Assembly (NCBI RefSeq): GCF_024267655.1
Contig: NZ_CP100595.1
Span: 2,666,001 to 2,730,000, forward strand
From: Arcobacter roscoffensis
GTDB taxonomy: Bacteria > Campylobacterota > Campylobacteria > Campylobacterales > Arcobacteraceae
DNA length: 64,000 nucleotides
Reading direction: 5' to 3'
Shown here piece by piece: positions 15,997 through 25,500 of the stretch. Each line of letters opens with the position of its first letter. Position 1 is the stretch's first letter. Below the pieces are notes generated by a model. The model saw only the letters and a list, made by a program, of their open reading frames with translations. It was not told where the DNA came from and did not search any database. Both the position numbers and the translations under genes were made by a program.

Positions 15997-16962
15997 TTAA
16001 CTCATCCCGCCTTTTGCTTGCATTCTCTTCTCTAATCTATGTCCTACATAACTTAAAGTTGAAGTTATACATAAATAAAGAAGTGCTATAACTATCCATG
16101 TTTCAAAGGGAGAAAAAGTGTTAGCAACAATTTCTTTACCAACTTTAGTTAAGTCTGTAATAGCAATAACAGATACTAAAGATGAGTCTTTTATAAGTGC
16201 AATCATTTCACCAACTAATGTTGGTAAAGCTCTTTTAAAAGCTTGAGGTAAGATAATATATCTCATAGCTTGATATTTAGAAATACCAAGTGAATTAGCA
16301 GCTTCTAACTGCCCTTTATCTATTGATTGAATTGCCCCTCTTAAAATCTCCGCCATATAAGCACCAAAGAAAATACCAAGTGATAATACACCTGCTACAA
16401 ATCTATCAAGCTCAAAAATATTCGCAACTATAAAATAGAATAGGAATATTTGAACAAGTAAAGGTGTACCCCTAACAATAGTAATATAAACGGACGCAAT
16501 ATCTCTTAAAAATACAAGAGGTGATAACTTCATCATTGCTACAACAATACCAATTACAAAAGTAAGTATTGCAGCTAAAAATGAGATTTTTAGTGTTACC
16601 CAAAGTCCATTTAAAATAGGTCCTGCTTTTGTTTCAGTTTTTGAAGCAATATAATCATATTGATATACATCATTTCCAACTTCATAATCAAATAAAAAAC
16701 TACTATCTAAATTTTTAAGTTCTACTTTGTCATCACCGTCAATGTAGTACTTGCCATCTTCCAATACTAGTTTTCCATCTATAGGAGCTTCAACATTTAT
16801 TGTTTGCTCATAAGCAAAATACTTAGGAACAGAGTTCCACTTCCATACATAATTCATATTAGCTGCTGCTAAATAGAAAAAGTATCCTACTGCTAGATAA
16901 AATGCTAGGGCGATTAAATGCCCTAGATTTTTATTTTGTGTCCACGATTCTTTTCTTGCCAT
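15997..16962 (-). CDS. Polar amino acid ABC transporter permease with periplasmic insertion
   Basis: The C-terminal 215 residues are a HisM/GlnP-type permease: 'GLWVTLKISFLAAILTFVIG', the EAA loop 'EAANSLGISKYQAMRYIILPQAFKRALP', and 'ALIKDSSLVSVIAITDLTKVG'. Length is 321 residues, about 100 more than minimal family members. The extra N-terminal part has one membrane segment (about 14-34) and a charged segment (about 40-110, rich in D/E/K/Y) that should face the periplasm before the second helix. It probably interacts with the binding proteins or gates access. Only one permease gene is present, so it likely works as a homodimer with the ATPase encoded at 18690-19430. Confidence 0.9.
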   Translation of the reverse strand: MARKESWTQNKNLGHLIALAFYLAVGYFFYLAAANMNYVWKWNSVPKYFAYEQTINVEAPIDGKLVLEDGKYYIDGDDKVELKNLDSSFLFDYEVGNDVYQYDYIASKTETKAGPILNGLWVTLKISFLAAILTFVIGIVVAMMKLSPLVFLRDIASVYITIVRGTPLLVQIFLFYFIVANIFELDRFVAGVLSLGIFFGAYMAEILRGAIQSIDKGQLEAANSLGISKYQAMRYIILPQAFKRALPTLVGEMIALIKDSSLVSVIAITDLTKVGKEIVANTFSPFETWIVIALLYLCITSTLSYVGHRLEKRMQAKGGMS

Positions 16963-16965
16963 TTA

Positions 16966-17799
16966 TTATTGAACTCTTTTTAACCAGTCAGTATCTTTAA
17001 GCCACTTTTGGTTTAATTTGTTGTAGAAATCTACTACTTTGTCTTCTTTCACTTGTCTTAAGAAATTGTTTAACCAGTTTAAGAAATCTGGGTCACCTTT
17101 TCTAATAGCCCACCCTAATGGCTCATAAGTTAAAGGTGTATCAAGGTGAACTAATCTTCCTTTACCTTTATCACTCATAAATAAAATATTGTAAGGTTGG
17201 TCATAAACGATTGCATCAGCTTTTCCATTTAAAACTTCACTAGCAGCATCTGCTTCTGTTTCAAATGTAATAATCTTTGCATTTTTAAAGAATTTTCTAG
17301 TTGCAACTTCACCTGTAACTCCAAGTTTAGTAACTACTGTATACTCAGGTTTATCTAAATCTTTTGCAGATTTAATCTTCCCTTGTAACTCTTTTTTCAT
17401 CATAATTGTTTGACCTACAACAACGTATGGGTCAGCAAAATTGATTTTTAAGTTTCTTTGTTGAGTAATAGTCATACCTGACATAATAATATCACATTTA
17501 CCAGTTACAAGTGCAGCAATAATACCATCCCATGCAGTTGGCTTAAGACTTAACTTAACACCCATTTCTTTAGCCATTCTCTTAGCCATATCTACATCAT
17601 AACCTATGATTCTACCTCTTTTATCTTTCATCTCAAAAGGCATATATCCAGGCTCTAAACAAACTTGTAATTCCCCTCTTTGTAAAATCTGATTTAACGT
17701 AGATTTCTTCCATAGATTAATATCATCAGCAAATGAACTAACACTTGCAAATGCACTGATTGCAAATATTGCAACTAACAATTTTTTTATACTTTTCAT
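16966..17799 (-). CDS. Periplasmic amino acid-binding protein (paralogue B)
   Basis: The 277-residue protein has a signal peptide (MKSIKKLLVAIFAISAFASVSSFA) and the SBP family 3 fold: 'LQVCLEPGYMPFEMKDKRG' then 'IIGYDVDMAKRMAKEMGVKL' and 'GKCDIIMSGMTITQQRNLKINF'. It supplies a polar amino acid to the permease encoded 3 bases downstream. It is a close paralogue of the protein encoded at 17829-18647; both share long identical blocks such as 'YEPL' and 'DPDFLNWLNNFLRQ'. Differences lie in ligand-facing segments (AWDGIIAALVTGKCD here, AFDGIIAGLLTNKYD there; GWAIRKG versus AFAIRKG), which suggests different ligand preference through one transporter. Confidence 0.9.
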   Translation of the reverse strand: MKSIKKLLVAIFAISAFASVSSFADDINLWKKSTLNQILQRGELQVCLEPGYMPFEMKDKRGRIIGYDVDMAKRMAKEMGVKLSLKPTAWDGIIAALVTGKCDIIMSGMTITQQRNLKINFADPYVVVGQTIMMKKELQGKIKSAKDLDKPEYTVVTKLGVTGEVATRKFFKNAKIITFETEADAASEVLNGKADAIVYDQPYNILFMSDKGKGRLVHLDTPLTYEPLGWAIRKGDPDFLNWLNNFLRQVKEDKVVDFYNKLNQKWLKDTDWLKRVQ

Positions 17800-17828
17800 C
17801 TTATCTCTCTCCTTAATTTAAGATTGAC

Positions 17829-18647
17829 TTACTGTACTCTTTGAAGCCATTTTGTATCTACAAACCATTTTTGATATAGTTTTTCATGTAAATTTACTAC
17901 TTTATCCTCTTTAATTTGTCTTAGAAAGTTATTTAACCAGTTTAAAAAGTCTGGGTCACCTTTTCTAATAGCAAATGCTAAAGGCTCATAAGTTAAAGGT
18001 TTATCCATATGAACTAACTTATCTTTACCTTTACCATCCATAAACACTGTATTGTATGGTTGGTCATTTACAAATGCTGCTGCTCTTCCACTTAAAACTT
18101 CTGATACAGCTTCACTTTCTGTTTCAAATGTAACAACTTTCGCATTTTTGAAAAACTTTCTTGCAGCAATTTCTCCTGTTTGACCTAAAACAGCAGTGAT
18201 TGTGTACTTTTCATTATCTAGGTCTTTAGAAGTTTTAATCTCATTTTGATATTGTTTATTTAATAAAATAGTTTGCCCCACAACGATGTATGGGTCTGAA
18301 AAGTTAATCTTTAAGTTTCTTTGTTGAGTAATAGTCATACCTGAAATGATGATGTCATATTTATTTGTAAGTAATCCAGCAATAATTCCATCAAATGCTG
18401 TTTCTTCTATTTTTAGTTTTACACCCATTGCTTTGGCCATTGCTTTTGCAATATCAACATCATAACCTATAATTCTTCCTCTTTTATCTTTCATTTCAAA
18501 AGGCATATAACCAGGCTCTAAGGCAACAACTAGCTCACCTTTTTGAACTATCTTGTTTAATGTTGATTTTTTCCAAAGGTTTATATCATCTGCAAAAACA
18601 GATGTTGATACTACTAATAAAAATAAAGCTACAATCTTTTTTATCAT
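17829..18647 (-). CDS. Periplasmic amino acid-binding protein (paralogue A)
   Basis: This 272-residue SBP family 3 protein has a signal peptide (MIKKIVALFLLVVSTSVFA) and the same motif order as its downstream paralogue: 'LVVALEPGYMPFEMKDKRG', 'GYDVDIAKAMAKAMGVKL', 'ITQQRNLKINFSDPYIVVGQT'. The two proteins are of nearly equal length and look clearly more than half identical by eye, so they arose by tandem duplication. Gene order is ATPase, this gene, paralogue B, permease, with gaps of 42, 29 and 3 bases. The ligand is a polar amino acid by family; which one is not decided by sequence. Confidence 0.9.
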   Translation of the reverse strand: MIKKIVALFLLVVSTSVFADDINLWKKSTLNKIVQKGELVVALEPGYMPFEMKDKRGRIIGYDVDIAKAMAKAMGVKLKIEETAFDGIIAGLLTNKYDIIISGMTITQQRNLKINFSDPYIVVGQTILLNKQYQNEIKTSKDLDNEKYTITAVLGQTGEIAARKFFKNAKVVTFETESEAVSEVLSGRAAAFVNDQPYNTVFMDGKGKDKLVHMDKPLTYEPLAFAIRKGDPDFLNWLNNFLRQIKEDKVVNLHEKLYQKWFVDTKWLQRVQ

Positions 18648-18689
18648 TCTTTTTTCTTTCCTATTTTTTAATTTCTAATTTTTATATTT

Positions 18690-19430
18690 TTAGTGAACTA
18701 AGATTTCATTTAAGAACTTTTTAGCTCTTGGAGATTCTGGGTTATTGAAGAACTCATCAGGAGTATTCTCTTCTACGATTATTCCCTCATCCATAAATAC
18801 AATTCTATCACCTACTTCTTTTGCAAAACCCATTTCATGAGTTACACAAACAAGTGTAAAGTTCTCTTTTGCTAAGTCTTTCATAACAGATAATACATCC
18901 CCAATTGTCTCTGGGTCTAAGGCTGATGTAGGTTCATCAAATAATATTACTTTTGGTTTCATTGCTAAACTTCTTGCAATTGCAACTCTTTGTTTCTGTC
19001 CACCTGATAAATCAGCTGGATAAGAGTGGGCTTTGTGTTCAAGTTTTACTTTTTCAAGTAATCCCATAGCTACTTTTGAAACTTCTGCTTTAGACATGTT
19101 TTTTACAAGTGTTGGTGCAATTGTAATATTTTCTAAAATTGTTAAATGTGGAAATAAATTGAAGTGTTGGAATACCATTCCCACTTCACTTCTAATCTCT
19201 TTTAGATTCTTTTTACTAGCATGAATATCAATATCATCCACTATAATTTCACCTGAATCTATCTCTTCAAGTCCATTTATACATCTAATTAAAGTTGATT
19301 TACCAGATCCTGAAGGACCACAAACCACAACAATTTCACCTTGTTTTACATTAAAATTAATTTTTTTTAAAACATGGAAATCATCATAGTATTTATCGAT
19401 ATTTGTCATTGAAATTATATTATCACTCAT
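18690..19430 (-). CDS. Polar amino acid ABC transporter ATP-binding protein (GlnQ-like)
   Basis: The 246-residue ATPase contains Walker A 'GPSGSGKST', Q-loop '[12 protein letters not shown]', signature '[16 protein letters not shown]', Walker B '[12 protein letters not shown]' and switch histidine 'VTHEMGFA'. This is the GlnQ/HisP subgroup that energises amino-acid uptake. It is the first gene of a minus-strand run that continues through two binding proteins, permease, marC, lysE, Nudix and ridA. The 151-base region upstream separates it from the divergent EamA gene and should contain the operon promoter. Confidence 0.95.
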   Translation of the reverse strand: MSDNIISMTNIDKYYDDFHVLKKINFNVKQGEIVVVCGPSGSGKSTLIRCINGLEEIDSGEIIVDDIDIHASKKNLKEIRSEVGMVFQHFNLFPHLTILENITIAPTLVKNMSKAEVSKVAMGLLEKVKLEHKAHSYPADLSGGQKQRVAIARSLAMKPKVILFDEPTSALDPETIGDVLSVMKDLAKENFTLVCVTHEMGFAKEVGDRIVFMDEGIIVEENTPDEFFNNPESPRAKKFLNEILVH

Positions 19431-19549
19431 ATACTCTCTCTTTTTTGATTGAAGCTTAAATATTACTGAAAATAGTTTTAAAGTTACATTAACTGTTTAT
19501 TATATGTAAATTTTATACCATTTATATAAATAAATTGTATATAAAGTGA

Positions 19550-19555
19550 TATAAT
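19550..19555 (+). promoter_or_regulatory. -10 box TATAAT for the EamA gene
   Basis: TGATATAAT lies 27 bases upstream of the ATG at 19582, which is preceded by an AGGAG ribosome site. AT-rich sequence stands in for a -35 box, as is common in Campylobacterota. Confidence 0.5.
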
Positions 19556-19581
19556 CTCACTTTTATTTTTTAGGAGATTTT

Positions 19582-20463
19582 ATGACTAAATCAAAACTTT
19601 ATGAATATAGAGCAGATTTATTACTTTTAACAGTTGCTATTGCTTGGGGTGTAACTTTTTTAATGGTTCAAGAAGCCATAAATACTACACCTGTTTACGC
19701 TTTTTTATTTTTTAGATTTGCACTTGCTTCACTTTTAATGTTTATTATTGCTTATAAATTTTTGAAAGAAACAAATACTCAAACTGTAGTTTTTGGTATT
19801 ACTTTAGGACTTATACTTTTTTCAGCTTTTGCCACACAAACCTTTGGGCTTAGTTTTACAAAAAGTTCAATTGTAGCTTTTATTACAGGGCTTAATGTAA
19901 TATGTGTTCCTTTCTTGGCTTATTTTATATTTAAAGACCATGTAAGAAAAAATGTATTTGTCGCTTCACTTATAGCAGTTGTGGGTTTATATTTACTTAC
20001 TATGAGTGGAACGTTAACTCTTGGGATTGGTGAATTTCTTACTTTAATTTGTGCTGTATTATTTGCTTTACATATTATCTTTACTGGAAAGTTTTCAGTA
20101 AAAGTAAATGTGTTTGTTTTAGTACTAGTGCAGTTTACAACAGTTGCTATTTTATCACTTATATTTTCACTGTGTTTAGATGATAAAACATTTGATTTAC
20201 CATATGACTATAACTTTTTTAAAGCTGTAATTGTAACAGCTGTGTTTGCAACAGTTTATGCTTTTTTAATTCAAACATATATGCAACAGTTTACAACAGC
20301 TACAAAGACAGCTGTAATTTTTACAATGGAGCCTGTAAGTGCTGCTGTGTATGGATATTTTGCAGGTGGAGAGATACTTACACAAATTCAAATTTTTGGA
20401 GCAGTGTTAATTTTAGTAGCAACTTTAGTTGCAGAGTTACGATTTAGGAAAATAAACAAATAA
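19582..20463 (+). CDS. EamA/DMT-family transporter
   Basis: The 293-residue protein has ten predicted membrane segments in two EamA repeats of five. The first repeat starts 'LLLLTVAIAWGVTFLMVQEAI' and the second ends 'IFTMEPVSAAVYGYFAGGEILT', the family's conserved glutamate-proline turn, followed by the last helix and a short basic tail. DMT transporters export amino acids, metabolites or nucleotide sugars; the substrate is unknown. It is a single gene with an AGGAG ribosome site seven bases before ATG, divergent from the amino-acid ABC operon. Confidence 0.9.
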   Translation: MTKSKLYEYRADLLLLTVAIAWGVTFLMVQEAINTTPVYAFLFFRFALASLLMFIIAYKFLKETNTQTVVFGITLGLILFSAFATQTFGLSFTKSSIVAFITGLNVICVPFLAYFIFKDHVRKNVFVASLIAVVGLYLLTMSGTLTLGIGEFLTLICAVLFALHIIFTGKFSVKVNVFVLVLVQFTTVAILSLIFSLCLDDKTFDLPYDYNFFKAVIVTAVFATVYAFLIQTYMQQFTTATKTAVIFTMEPVSAAVYGYFAGGEILTQIQIFGAVLILVATLVAELRFRKINK

Positions 20464-20531
20464 TATTTATGCTCTTTTAATGCGATACTTATTTGCTACT
20501 ATCTTAAATATAAAAATTTAAGGAGTAGCAA

Positions 20532-21644
20532 GTGAGTAAGTTCTTATATATTACTGACCAAGAAGAGTATCACGAACATAGTTTTATTGGCCCTTTATTT
20601 GAAAAATATTTAAATAAACACTTTGAGATTGATATTGTTTATTTTTCAAAGTTCACAACAGAATTTGAAGTAAAAAATGAAAATAAATTAATTCTTCCAA
20701 ATAAGTTTAAAAAAAATCCAATTGAAGAGTTAGAAAAAAATGGCTACAAATTAGAGCAATATGAAGTAGTAGCTGTTAGAAATGACACAGAAATACTAAA
20801 AGATGCACTAAAATTTAGAAAAACTGGCAATTTCAAATTGGCTTTTAGACTATCTTTTCCAAAAAGAATTGCTAAAATTCAAACTGATGAAGCAAATAAA
20901 AAAGTTAACTTTTTAGATGTAATAAACAATAAAATCAAAACATTTACAGAAACTTCACTTATCAATGAATGTGATATTTTCCTTCCAACATCAATTCAAA
21001 TGAAAAATGACTATTTCAAAGATGTAAAAACAAGAACTTTTGTAATTCCATCTGCAATAGACCCTGATGTTTTAAGAGAAAATATTCAACATGAAGGCAT
21101 TGAAAAGAGATTTTTCTACGCTGGAACACTTGATAAATTAAGAGAGTTTGAGACTATACTAGATGCTTTTAGTGAGTTAAGTGATGGAACATATAAACTT
21201 ATGATTTCTACAAAAGACCCTGAGTATGCAAAAGACTTAATATCAAAATATAAAGATATAGAAGATCATATTGAAATTTATAATGCAAAAACAAAAGGTG
21301 AACTTTTAGAATTAATCGCAAAAGCTGATATAGGAATAGGACTACTTCCTGAAATTTCACTATTTAACTCATCAACACCTATGAAAGTACTTGATTATTA
21401 TTCATCAGCTGTACCATGTATTATGTCAAAAAATGAAAATAACAGCTCAATTTTTGAAGATGATAAAAGTGCTTGGTTTAGTAACTTTACTAAAAAAGAT
21501 ATAAAAGAAAAACTTGATTATATTTTAGGACTAAACAAAGATGAAGTAGCACAAGTGGGAGTAAATGGTCAAAAAAGATTACTTGATGTAAGAAACTACG
21601 AAAGAATTGCAGCTGACTTTGCCCATCAACTAAATATTTTATAA
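20532..21644 (+). CDS. GT-B fold glycosyltransferase (GT4/GT1-like)
   Basis: The 370-residue protein has the two Rossmann-like domains of GT-B enzymes. Visible landmarks are the interdomain 'TFVIPSAIDPDVL', the start of the donor domain 'RFFYAGTLDKLREFETILDAF', and the nucleotide-sugar part 'ADIGIGLLPEISLFNSSTPMKVLDYYSSAVPC', containing the glutamate-rich loop in altered form. It would transfer a sugar in the cytoplasm to a glycan or lipid acceptor. GTG is the start, with AGGAG six bases before it. The 3' end of the gene is part of a direct repeat found again at 37306-37345, which makes it the likely insertion point of the adjacent surface-protein block. Confidence 0.8.
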   Translation: MSKFLYITDQEEYHEHSFIGPLFEKYLNKHFEIDIVYFSKFTTEFEVKNENKLILPNKFKKNPIEELEKNGYKLEQYEVVAVRNDTEILKDALKFRKTGNFKLAFRLSFPKRIAKIQTDEANKKVNFLDVINNKIKTFTETSLINECDIFLPTSIQMKNDYFKDVKTRTFVIPSAIDPDVLRENIQHEGIEKRFFYAGTLDKLREFETILDAFSELSDGTYKLMISTKDPEYAKDLISKYKDIEDHIEIYNAKTKGELLELIAKADIGIGLLPEISLFNSSTPMKVLDYYSSAVPCIMSKNENNSSIFEDDKSAWFSNFTKKDIKEKLDYILGLNKDEVAQVGVNGQKRLLDVRNYERIAADFAHQLNIL

Positions 21645-21673
21645 GAAGAAGCAAGAGTTAAACTCTTACTTCT
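21631..21673 (+). repeat. Left copy of a direct repeat bracketing the surface-protein block
   Basis: This 43-base stretch includes the last codons of the glycosyltransferase gene and its terminator hairpin. It matches 37306-37345 in the same orientation at 38 of 40 aligned bases with one 3-base gap. The shared core includes TATAAGAAGAA and AGAGTTAAACTCTT. Confidence 0.7.
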
Positions 21674-21676
21674 TAT
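21641..21676. terminator. Hairpin terminator between glycosyltransferase and OMP genes
   Basis: ATAAGAAG and AAGAGTT pair with AACTCTT and CTTCTTAT around a small internal bulge (AAGC against A). It serves both convergent genes. Confidence 0.65.
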
Positions 21677-21692
21677 TCTCACTATAATATTA

Positions 21693-22286
21693 TTAAAAAT
21701 TAAATCTTATACCAAACGATACTGTATTTAATAAATCATGCTTTAAATCTGCATTATTCGTAGAAGTAGTTGAAAGTTCTGCTTTATGTCCCATATATGC
21801 TAATGTATAGTTTAAAACTAAGTCTGTGCTATTTGACATAGGATATAGTATTCCTGCATTTGCTCCTACTATATATGAGCTTGATTTTGTATCATTATTT
21901 AAAGTATTTATTGGGGCTTTATTCCATTTAAGTTCTGAGTAGCCTAATATTGCTCCTACATATGGTGTAAAGTTTTTATTTTCAAACTTATATTTTGATT
22001 GCAAATATATATTATTTAAATCTACATCATCACTTGAAACCAGTTGATAGTTTACTGACAAATCTATATTTTTACTATACTCATATCCAAACTCTAGGTT
22101 TACACTTTCAGAACTACTATCTTGTTCTTCTATTAAGCTTACTGTTCCTGCTGTATCTTTTTTATCATTATTTATATGAGTAAAACCATATTGAATAGAT
22201 GCAAATAGATTCTTTTCAGAACTATTTGCACTTAAACTTGTAACTAAAAGTGTTGAAGATATTGTGCTTATTAATATTTTTTTCAT
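21693..22286 (-). CDS. Outer-membrane beta-barrel protein
   Basis: The 197-residue protein has a signal peptide (MKKILISTISSTLLVTSLSA) and alternating amphipathic strands rich in aromatic residues, ending 'NTVSFGIRFNF', the terminal phenylalanine signature recognised by the Bam machinery. The pattern ('YGFTHINND', 'NLEFGYEYSKNIDLSVNYQ', 'YKFENKNFTPYVGAILGYSEL') is that of eight-stranded OMP_b-brl barrels. Function is unknown. It is the last gene of a minus-strand group with the giant secreted protein and a lipoprotein and may help to display or anchor them. Confidence 0.75.
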   Translation of the reverse strand: MKKILISTISSTLLVTSLSANSSEKNLFASIQYGFTHINNDKKDTAGTVSLIEEQDSSSESVNLEFGYEYSKNIDLSVNYQLVSSDDVDLNNIYLQSKYKFENKNFTPYVGAILGYSELKWNKAPINTLNNDTKSSSYIVGANAGILYPMSNSTDLVLNYTLAYMGHKAELSTTSTNNADLKHDLLNTVSFGIRFNF

Positions 22287-22295
22287 AAAATTATC

Positions 22296-22583
22296 CTACT
22301 TTCTTACTATATGTGCTTTACCACTATTTAGGCAAACTTTTTTCTCACCATTTACATTATGATAAGTTGTCACAAGTGTTCCTGCTTCATCATTTACTAT
22401 TTTATCTCCACTATACAATGTCACATAAGTATCAAAGTCATTTGAGCTTGGACTTGCTACACAAGAAACATTTATATCTACTATTGCGTTTTTAAAAGAT
22501 GAAGAACTTCCTCCACCTCCTCCACAAGCAGTGAACCCTAAGGCTACTGCTATTAGTAATACTATTGAATATATCTTTTTCAT
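22296..22583 (-). CDS. Small lipoprotein
   Basis: From the ATG at 22583, chosen because AAGGA lies just upstream (an earlier in-frame ATG at 22601 overlaps the preceding gene), the product has 95 residues. It begins with a lipoprotein signal 'MKKIYSIVLLIAVALGFTAC', with Cys20 as the lipidation site, followed by GGGGGSSSS, a flexible tether. The mature part of about 75 residues has two more cysteines and a strand-rich pattern ('YVTLYSGDKIVNDEAGTLVTTY'). No family is recognised. It sits 11 bases past the end of the giant protein gene and 9 bases before the OMP gene, so the three probably act together at the outer membrane. Confidence 0.7.
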   Translation of the reverse strand: MKKIYSIVLLIAVALGFTACGGGGGSSSSFKNAIVDINVSCVASPSSNDFDTYVTLYSGDKIVNDEAGTLVTTYHNVNGEKKVCLNSGKAHIVRK

Positions 22584-22593
22584 ACTTTTATCC

Positions 22594-25500
22594 TTACTCA
22601 ATCTCTAAGCTACCATCTAGTGGCGTTGTTGTTTTTATATATAAGTTTCCATCATCGTCTTCAGTAATTGTAACTTCATTTCCTGCTTGGAATGGTGTAT
22701 TTGAAGATACTGTATTATCTACATCATCTTGCTCACCTGTTGACAAGTTAACTCTTACGAATTTAGTTGTAGTTTCACCTGTTGTATTAGTTGATACAAC
22801 TGCTTTATATACATATCCATCTTTTTTTACTTCTGATGTTGTTTCTACATTTCCATCTTTATCTGATTCTACATTTGAACCCTCTATTGATGAACTTGCT
22901 GTTGATGTTTTACCTTCTAAAGTATTTTCTACTACATGAGTTACCGAACCATCACTATTTAGTCTAAGTTTTACTGTTCCACTATTTGTACTTGAAGATG
23001 ATTCAATATTTCCTTCACCATCTACATTTGTAGTTGAACTTTTACCTTGTGTTTTCATAGAAGCACTTTTACCATCTTTTGTTTCAATTGTTGACTGAGA
23101 AGTACCATCCGTATTTAGATATACATTTACTATCTTTTCTGCAAGTTCTATAACACTTTTTACACTTTCTTGAGAGACAATATTTTCAACAAGACCTTTT
23201 ATAGTATCTGCAAATGTTGATTGTGTTTTTGACTCTTGTCCATCTTTTGTAGTTGTTACTTCTACTTTTGTATCTGTTTGAGTTGCACTTACAAAGCTAT
23301 TATTGTTTTCTTCTTCTATTTTATTTTGAAGAACAGTTATAATAAACTCTTTTGTTTCAGTAACTTTATTTTCACCATCACCATGAGTAATTGTTGCGGT
23401 AAATGTTACTGTCTTATCTGATGAAGAATCTCTTATTACATCACCTTCTTGAGTAATAACATCTGTATTAGAACTACTCCAAATAATAGTTGAACCATTT
23501 GCACCTTTTAGAGGTAGTGGTTTTAGTAAGTTATAAACAACATTATTCTTATCAATATTTTTATCTAATATTGAAGTAAGAGTTAATAATTCTTTATCTT
23601 TTTGAACAATCTGTTCACTTGAACTTTCATTTTTAAGAACTGTTACTTTAAACTCTTTTTTAACTTCACCTATAAATACAGTGATTGTAACTTCTTTATC
23701 TTCATCATTTGGTCTTGTTATATATCCTGAGTATGGAGATATTACGGATTCATCTGAACTTGTCCACTGAATATTTTTATTTAAAAACATTGTTGAAAGA
23801 TTTAAAGAACTTGTAATTTGAGATTTTAAACTATTCTCTTTTTTTATTATATCAAATGAAATTTTTTCTAAAATCTCTTCATCTGATAAAGTATCTGCCA
23901 ATACTGTTACTAAGAACTCTTTTTTACTACTAAACTCATCTTTTTTAATAAGTGCAGTAATTAAAAGTGTTGTATTATTTTCACTTTTTGTAACAACACC
24001 ATTTGTATCAATAATCTCTTCTTTTGTGCTTGACCATGTAATCGAAGCCTCACACACACTTGCAATTGTATTAACTAATTCTAAGTTACTTGTAATTGCA
24101 TCTTGAGAATTATTATCTTTCTTAATATTATCAAATGTTAATGCTGTTTTTGTATTTTCTACACAAAGTGAAGCATTTGCAGCTTTGATATTAATATTAA
24201 AGCTTTCTTTATATTCTAAACCTTCAATATCTTTTACCACAACTGTAACTGTTGTTATTCCTGCGTTATTTCCTGTGACTGTATATTTTAACTGTGCATT
24301 TGTATCTGACAGTTTTGAAACTTCTATACTATCATTAGCTAAAAGATTTTCATTTGAACTACTTGCTATTAAACTTGTAATCTCAACATCATCCCAAATA
24401 TCAAACTCAATTGTTTTTACAATCTCATCTGCACTTTGATCATGTGAAATATCACCAATATTTGAAATAGTTGGTGCATCATTTACATTTGTAAGTGAGT
24501 ATGTAAATATTTTTGTTGTACTTTTCCCATCAATTGTTGAAGTTAAAGTAATAGTTACATTTCCATTTGCATTTTTCTTTGGAACTACTATTAGTTTTCC
24601 ATCTCTTATATAAGCTGTTGCTATATTTTCATCTGATGAAGTTACAGTGTATGTTGCAGTACTTGCATCTGAGTCTATATCAGAAGTAGCTAAAGAAATA
24701 ACTAATCCTTCCCCATCTTCAACTTGTGTTTGATTATTTAAAGTTGTTGTTATTTCAGGTGCATCATCAACTGCTGTTATACTTACATTTATAGTTTTAT
24801 CTACACTATATCCATTTCCATCTGATAGTGTTACTACAAAGAAATCTTTACCATTATAGTTTGCCCTTGGAGTATAAGTAATAGTTGTATCACTTATAGA
24901 AATAGTTCCATTACTTGGGGCTGTTTTTTGTGAAGCTACAACTGTATCTTTATCTTCATCTGTATATGTAAATGACATATCTTTTGATGTATCTTCATTT
25001 GTAGTTATTAACTCATCAATTGTAATTTTTGGATCATCATTAACATCATTTATATTAATTGTTAAAGATTGAGTATCACTTAGAGTTGAGCCACCATTAT
25101 CTGTAACTACTACATCAATACTATATGAAGATTTCATCTCATAATTTGCTGCAGTTTTAAAAGTGATTACACCTGTTTTTGAATCAATATTAAAGGCTTT
25201 AGCATCAGTTCCATCAATAGAATAAGTTAATACTTGTCCATCATTTACATCTGTTGCATCTATATCTATAACTGCTGTTTGATTTTCATCTACAGCTACT
25301 GTTGCTGTTGGATTAGAATCATTATTTGTGATAATTGGAGCAGCGTTATCTACTGTTGTAAATTTCCATATTGTTTTATTACTAATACCTTCATAGAAGT
25401 TACCATCTACATCTTTTAAAGTTGTTTTATCAATGATTACATAATAAGCAGTATTTAATTCTAGTTTTGTTTCTTTATTTATTGCAACTACTGTATTTGT

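Noticed and set aside
15593-16000. Plus-strand frame of 135 codons over marC
   Set aside because: It is the complement of membrane-helix codons of a well-recognised family; its hydrophobic composition is a by-product.
22565-22939. Plus-strand frame of 124 codons opposite the end of the giant gene
   Set aside because: It is an antisense shadow with low-complexity Ser/Val-rich sequence, no ribosome site and no family features. The many other plus-strand frames inside the giant gene and tpsA were rejected for the same reason.
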